Of a DNA stretch of 64,000 nt, positions 60,491 through 64,000 are shown piece after piece. The stretch lies in the NCBI GenBank assembly GCA_003243425.1, contig QFQP01000007.1:124001-188000 (forward strand), read 5' to 3'. Both the position numbers and the translations under genes were made by a program. Source of the DNA: Archangium gephyra (lineage in GTDB: Bacteria; Myxococcota; Myxococcia; Myxococcales; Myxococcaceae). How positions within the stretch are numbered: position 1 is the stretch's first letter; every line of letters begins with the position of its first letter. The notes below the pieces were generated by a model, which was not told the origin of the DNA, did not search any database, and saw only the letters and a list, made by a program, of their open reading frames with translations.

Positions 60491-61722
60491 TTGACGCTCC
60501 AACGCAGCTCCGGGCGCACCAGGCCCACGCCGTCGGACGGCGCGACATGCAGCGCATGCCGGAACGGGTTCTTGATGGTCTCGCCGTTGCCCGCCGCGCT
60601 CACCAGCAGCTCGTATACGCCGCCGCCCAGGCCTACGCGCGACAGCTCGAGGGTCGAGGTGCCCGAACCAGAACGCTGGCCGCCGTCGAAGCCGGTGCTG
60701 AACACCAGCCGGCCGTCGGAGCTCATGAGGTCGACGTTGAACTTCGCCTTCACCGGTTCACTGAAGCTCCAGTCGAAGTCGACGAACAGCGAGGCGTCGG
60801 CGCCGAAGGCGACGGGCGTCTCACCTTTGCCGTCACGAACGCGCACCGCGTGCACCGACCCCAGCGGTGCCTTTTCTTCAGCGACCGGCGCAGTCGCAGG
60901 CAATGCGAGGCCCGGTTGATCGAGCGCGGAGTGACCGGTCTTCAGCGCTTCGGCTTCGGCGGCGGCGACCGCGCGGCGGTACTCGCGCACCACGTCTTTC
61001 GAGGGGCCGTGCATACGAATGCGGCCACCATCGATCCACGCGGCGGCGTCACACCACCGCTCGACCGTGCTCAGGTCGTGCGTCACCAGCACGATGGTGC
61101 GGCCGCTCCGGCGGAACTCGTTCATCTTCGCCATCGACTTGCGGTTGAAGTGCTCGTCACCCACCGAGAGGATCTCGTCGATGATGAGCACGTCGGGGTC
61201 GACGTGCGTGGCGACGGCGAACGCGAGCCGCATGAACATACCGCTGGAGTACGTGCGCACCGGCTCGTCGATGAAGTCACCGAGCTCCGCGAATTCGATG
61301 ATCTCCGGCATGCGCGCCTTCAGCTCGGCGCGGCCCATGCCCAGAATGATGCCGTTGATGAGGATGTTCTCGCGGCCCGTGAAGTCGGGGTGAAAACCAG
61401 CGCCGAGTTCGAGCAGCGCGCTGATGCGCCCCTTCACCTGAATGGTGCCGGTGGTGGGCGCGTAGATGCCGGTGAGCAACTTGAGCAGCGTGCTCTTGCC
61501 CGAACCGTTGCGGCCCACGATGCCGATGGTCGACCCCTTCGGCACGCGCAGGTCGACGCCGCGCAGCGCGGTGATGTGGGTCGCGGGCTCGATGAGCCTC
61601 CGCTTGAAAGTCAGGAGCCGCACCAGCTCCGACTTGACGGTCGTGTACTCGTTCTTCCGCGACGTCTTCTTGAACGACTTGGTGACGTTCGTGATGACGA
61701 TGGAGTCCTGGTTGTCACGCAT
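60487..61722 (-). CDS. wzt: Glycan ABC exporter ATP-binding protein with C-terminal carbohydrate domain
   Basis: A 411-residue ATPase: Walker A GRNGSGKSTLLK, Q-loop region, signature YSSGMFMRLAFAVA, Walker B VLIIDEILSVGD and switch TIVLVTHDLS. The extra C-terminal 140 residues (ADASLFVDFDWSFSEPVKAK, LVFSTGFDGG, LVSAAGNGE) match the Wzt carbohydrate-binding end that recognises the cap of a polysaccharide. It overlaps wzm at its start and the dehydrogenase at its end. It likely exports an O-antigen or a related glycan. Confidence 0.9.
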   Translation of the reverse strand: MRDNQDSIVITNVTKSFKKTSRKNEYTTVKSELVRLLTFKRRLIEPATHITALRGVDLRVPKGSTIGIVGRNGSGKSTLLKLLTGIYAPTTGTIQVKGRISALLELGAGFHPDFTGRENILINGIILGMGRAELKARMPEIIEFAELGDFIDEPVRTYSSGMFMRLAFAVATHVDPDVLIIDEILSVGDEHFNRKSMAKMNEFRRSGRTIVLVTHDLSTVERWCDAAAWIDGGRIRMHGPSKDVVREYRRAVAAAEAEALKTGHSALDQPGLALPATAPVAEEKAPLGSVHAVRVRDGKGETPVAFGADASLFVDFDWSFSEPVKAKFNVDLMSSDGRLVFSTGFDGGQRSGSGTSTLELSRVGLGGGVYELLVSAAGNGETIKNPFRHALHVAPSDGVGLVRPELRWSVK

Positions 61723-62534
61723 CAGACCAGCTCCGCGAATTCTTCACGGCGGCGCTCGAACACCGCGGTGGCGACGAACATCAACACCAGCGAGATGGCG
61801 AACACCACCCCGAGCGCCTGCCAGTCGGGTGCGCGCTGGCCGACGAAGATCTCCCGCCACGCGAGAATCAACGACGCCATCGGGTTGACGTTGAGAATGA
61901 GCTGCTGCGTTTCGGCCTGCGTCATCGAGCCCAGCGCGGGAACGCTCTTGAGGTCCCACAACACCGGCGTGAGGAAGAACGCCATCTGCACCAGGTTGCC
62001 GACGATGTGTTGCAGGTCGCGGAAGGCGACGTTGAACGCAGCGAACAGATACGCGAGCGCGAGCGTGAAGAAGGTCTGAACCACCAGCAACGGCAGCGCC
62101 CAGAGGATGACCCACGAAGGGTACACGCCGAAGAAGAGCCCGAGCACGAGCAACAGCGGCACCGAGAGCATGAAGTTGATGAGGTTGGTCAGCACGACGG
62201 TGGCTGGGAGCACCTGCGCCGGGAAACGCACCTTGGTCAGCAGGTCTCGGCGATCACTCACCGAGGTGGTGCCGCCCATCACCGAGCTCGCGAAGTAGAT
62301 CCACGGGAGCAGACCGCAGAACAGGTAGTACGGGTAATTCGGCACCGACGAACGCATCAGCACGCCGAACACCAACACGTACACGAGCATGTTCAGGGTG
62401 GGGTTCAGGAACGTCCACAGGAAGCCGAGCACCGACGCCCGGTAGCGCGCCTTCAACTCGCGCATCGACAGCGCGATGAGCAACGCACGGTACTGGTAGA
62501 GCTCGGTGAGATTCCTGATCACGGCCCGCCGCAC
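61722..62534 (-). CDS. wzm: Glycan ABC exporter permease
   Basis: A 270-residue integral membrane protein of the ABC-2/Wzm type with six helices. Characteristic features are ELKARYRASVLGFLWTFLNP at the start, FCGLLPWIYFASSVMGGTTSV and NLVQMAFFLTPVLW, followed by NPMASLILAWREIF. Its stop shares one base with the wzt start. It would carry undecaprenyl-linked polysaccharide across the inner membrane with Wzt. Confidence 0.92.
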   Translation of the reverse strand: MRRAVIRNLTELYQYRALLIALSMRELKARYRASVLGFLWTFLNPTLNMLVYVLVFGVLMRSSVPNYPYYLFCGLLPWIYFASSVMGGTTSVSDRRDLLTKVRFPAQVLPATVVLTNLINFMLSVPLLLVLGLFFGVYPSWVILWALPLLVVQTFFTLALAYLFAAFNVAFRDLQHIVGNLVQMAFFLTPVLWDLKSVPALGSMTQAETQQLILNVNPMASLILAWREIFVGQRAPDWQALGVVFAISLVLMFVATAVFERRREEFAELV

Positions 62535-62576
62535 TTACCCACCGCGCGGCCCCCTGTCTCGCCCGAACGACGGCCG

Positions 62577-63678
62577 TCAGAAACTGCCGGTGAGCACCGC
62601 GCCGCCCGGGGTCGGCGACAGCTGCATCACCACGCCGGTCTTCCCGCGGTATGCCTCGTACTTGCCCGGCGGGTCACCGACGATGAACAGCACGGTGGCC
62701 GCGATGCCGCCCGCCGCCGCTGCGCCCACACCGATCCACGACACCGTCTGCATCAGCTCGATCTCGGCCTTGAGGCGGCCCGCTTCGGAGCGGTGGTTCA
62801 CCTCGCCGCTCTGCTCGATGCCCATCGCCAGCTGGTTGCGGTGGTAGGCGAAGCTCTTCGGGTTGCCGACATCTCCATAGCTGCTGGTAGCCACCACGTT
62901 GCCGGTCACGAACGCGGCGACTCCGGCGACCGCGACTCCCGTGGCAACCCACGCGATGGCGCGCGTGCGGCTGGCCCTGGCCTCGTACGCCTCGGCCATG
63001 TCGGGGCTCGGCACCAGGCGCACGAACTCGTCGGTCACCTGGTCGGCTGAAATGCGCACTTCCTTCTGCACCTGCGTGAAGCCTTCCTTTTCGACGGACA
63101 GCAGGTGAGGGCCTGCGGCGACGGGAACGCGCGCCTGCAGCGGCGTGGTGCCGACCTGCGTGTCGTCGATCTTCACCGCCGCGCCCGTTTCAGACGACGA
63201 CACGACGAGCGCGCCGCGTCGCCCGTCGAGCAGCTTGCCCACCAGCTTCAGCGTGGCGTTGGGCACTTCCTGCAGCAGCTTCTCTTCGCCCCTGGCCTGC
63301 ACGCGCACACTCGACAGCGGTGACGCCGAGCCGGTCTTGAGCAGCGTGAGCAGCAGGTTGTAGTTCGCGTCTTTCGGGTTTCCCGAGCGCGTGAGCTTGC
63401 CGGTGATGAGGTACTCGAAGGTCGTCAGCTCGCTGAGCGAAGCACCCGAGCAGGTCTCGCAGCCCATCAACTGGCGCTGACGCTCGACGCCGAGAATCAC
63501 GCGCGTCGTCTCAGCCGTGGTGACGTGGAACAACTGCAAGCGCTCCAGCTCGTGCGCCACCAGGCCCGCCGTCGCCGCGCCGATTTCAGGCGGCGCGCCT
63601 TCGGTCGCAAAGTCCATCACCGCGAGGCCCGGCTGGGGCTCCGCGGCGAGCACGAACATCAAGACGGCGCTGATCATC
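62577..63678 (-). CDS. PEGA-domain exported protein with signal peptide and membrane helices
   Basis: A 366-residue protein (signal MISAVLMFVLAA). The N-terminal domain (ETTRVILGVERQRQLMGC, then GASLSELTTFEYLITG) looks like a CsgG/TolB-type surface protein. A PEGA domain follows (VVSSSETGAAVKIDDTQVG, then VPVAAGPHLLSVEKEGF). Two helices are near the end (WVATGVAVAGVAAFVTG and WIGVGAAAAGGIAATVLFIVG). GGGGGA precedes the ATG. Confidence 0.78.
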
Positions 63679-63733
63679 GGAATCCCCCGGTGCTGCGAAA
63701 AGGGCCGCACTGCACCCCGAAGTGGTGAGCCTT

Positions 63734-64000
63734 TCAAGCCCGGCGGGCGGTGACCGTGACCTCGTCGCGGTCGTGGTACAGCTGCTTCATGCGCACCTGC
63801 TTCCACCCCGACTCCACCAGGGTGTGACGCACGCGCACCAGCGTCGGCAGCTTGTCCTTCATCGGCAGCTTGATGTTCGCCACCAGCTGCGCGGCGTAGC
63901 CCTTGCGCGCCCACTTGCCGAGCAGCTGCGCTACCTCGAGCGGCCGCCACGCCATGTCGCAGAACAGAAAGTCGACGGGCTCGTCGGGCGTGAACTCGAA
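63734..64000 (-). CDS. rlmM: RlmM-like 23S rRNA 2'-O-methyltransferase, C-terminal part
   Basis: The last 88 codons of a gene that begins beyond the right edge. The end is very like RlmM (23S rRNA C2498 methyltransferase): FCDMAWRPLEVAQLLGKWA, NIKLPMKDKLPTL and KQLYHDRDEVTVTARRA. The SAM motif lies outside. The KLPMK and YHDRDEVT pieces are diagnostic. Partial, so confidence is limited. Confidence 0.75.
   Translation of the reverse strand, partial: FEFTPDEPVDFLFCDMAWRPLEVAQLLGKWARKGYAAQLVANIKLPMKDKLPTLVRVRHTLVESGWKQVRMKQLYHDRDEVTVTARRA

Overview
The window looks like chromosomal DNA from a myxobacterium (phylum Myxococcota). GC content is very high, genes are packed tightly, and several families typical of Myxococcus relatives occur: a DUF2378/TIGR02265 protein (19132-19662), a PilZ protein of the TIGR02266 type (49232-49591), FecR-like and AgmX-like membrane proteins, a delta-60 repeat protein, and many lipoproteins with Asp-Ala-Gly or ATGGGS linkers. 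I see no tRNA, rRNA, CRISPR array, insertion sequence or prophage. No gene-free stretch exceeds about 210 bases.

Layout. 1-16 kb: metK, an orphan MlaC-like protein, a pentameric ligand-gated ion channel homologue with a small co-transcribed membrane protein, lipoproteins, a GAF/PAS nucleotide cyclase, a PQQ-type sugar dehydrogenase, a DprE1-like FAD oxidoreductase followed by two paralogous lipoproteins, gluconokinase, and a sahR-like regulator directly upstream of ahcY. metK and ahcY are the two ends of the S-adenosylmethionine/homocysteine cycle. 16-27 kb: a MerR-TetR fusion regulator divergent from two hydrolases, an operon of an S24/S26-like protein, an ECF sigma factor and a FecR/AgmX-like membrane protein, then a Lys/Ala/Pro-rich protein and a delta-60 repeat lipoprotein. 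26-34 kb: an imelysin gene with a Fur-box-like start region overlapping an HTTM (vitamin K carboxylase-like) gene, small membrane and sensor proteins, a zinc-ribbon membrane gene with a frameshift, and a PepSY membrane protein. 33-46 kb: a PhaZ7-like depolymerase, rhlE, a lectin-type lipoprotein, a frameshifted ADP-ribosylglycohydrolase gene, an ETFB-type lysine methyltransferase, a metallophosphatase, YbaK and a large sigma-like/CpaB fusion protein. 46-58 kb: epimerase and acyltransferase, a PilZ/histidine kinase/Yip1 cluster, a peptidoglycan-binding M15 peptidase with an unusual inverted repeat around its start, a repeat lipoprotein, ung, a Nudix hydrolase and YceI. 58-64 kb: a probable glycan-export operon (wzm, wzt, short-chain dehydrogenase, glycosyltransferase), a PEGA protein, and the end of an RlmM-like rRNA methyltransferase.

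No single island of new biology dominates. The most promising items are the channel plus small membrane partner (2715-4046), the sigma-like/CpaB fusion (42812-44950), the imelysin-HTTM pair with a predicted Fur site (26139-28632), the M15 peptidase leader (54293-54392), and two frameshifts that both fall in short GC-dinucleotide runs (31966-31973 and 39041-39050), which may be true slippage or assembly errors. All functional statements come from reading motifs, not from searches.
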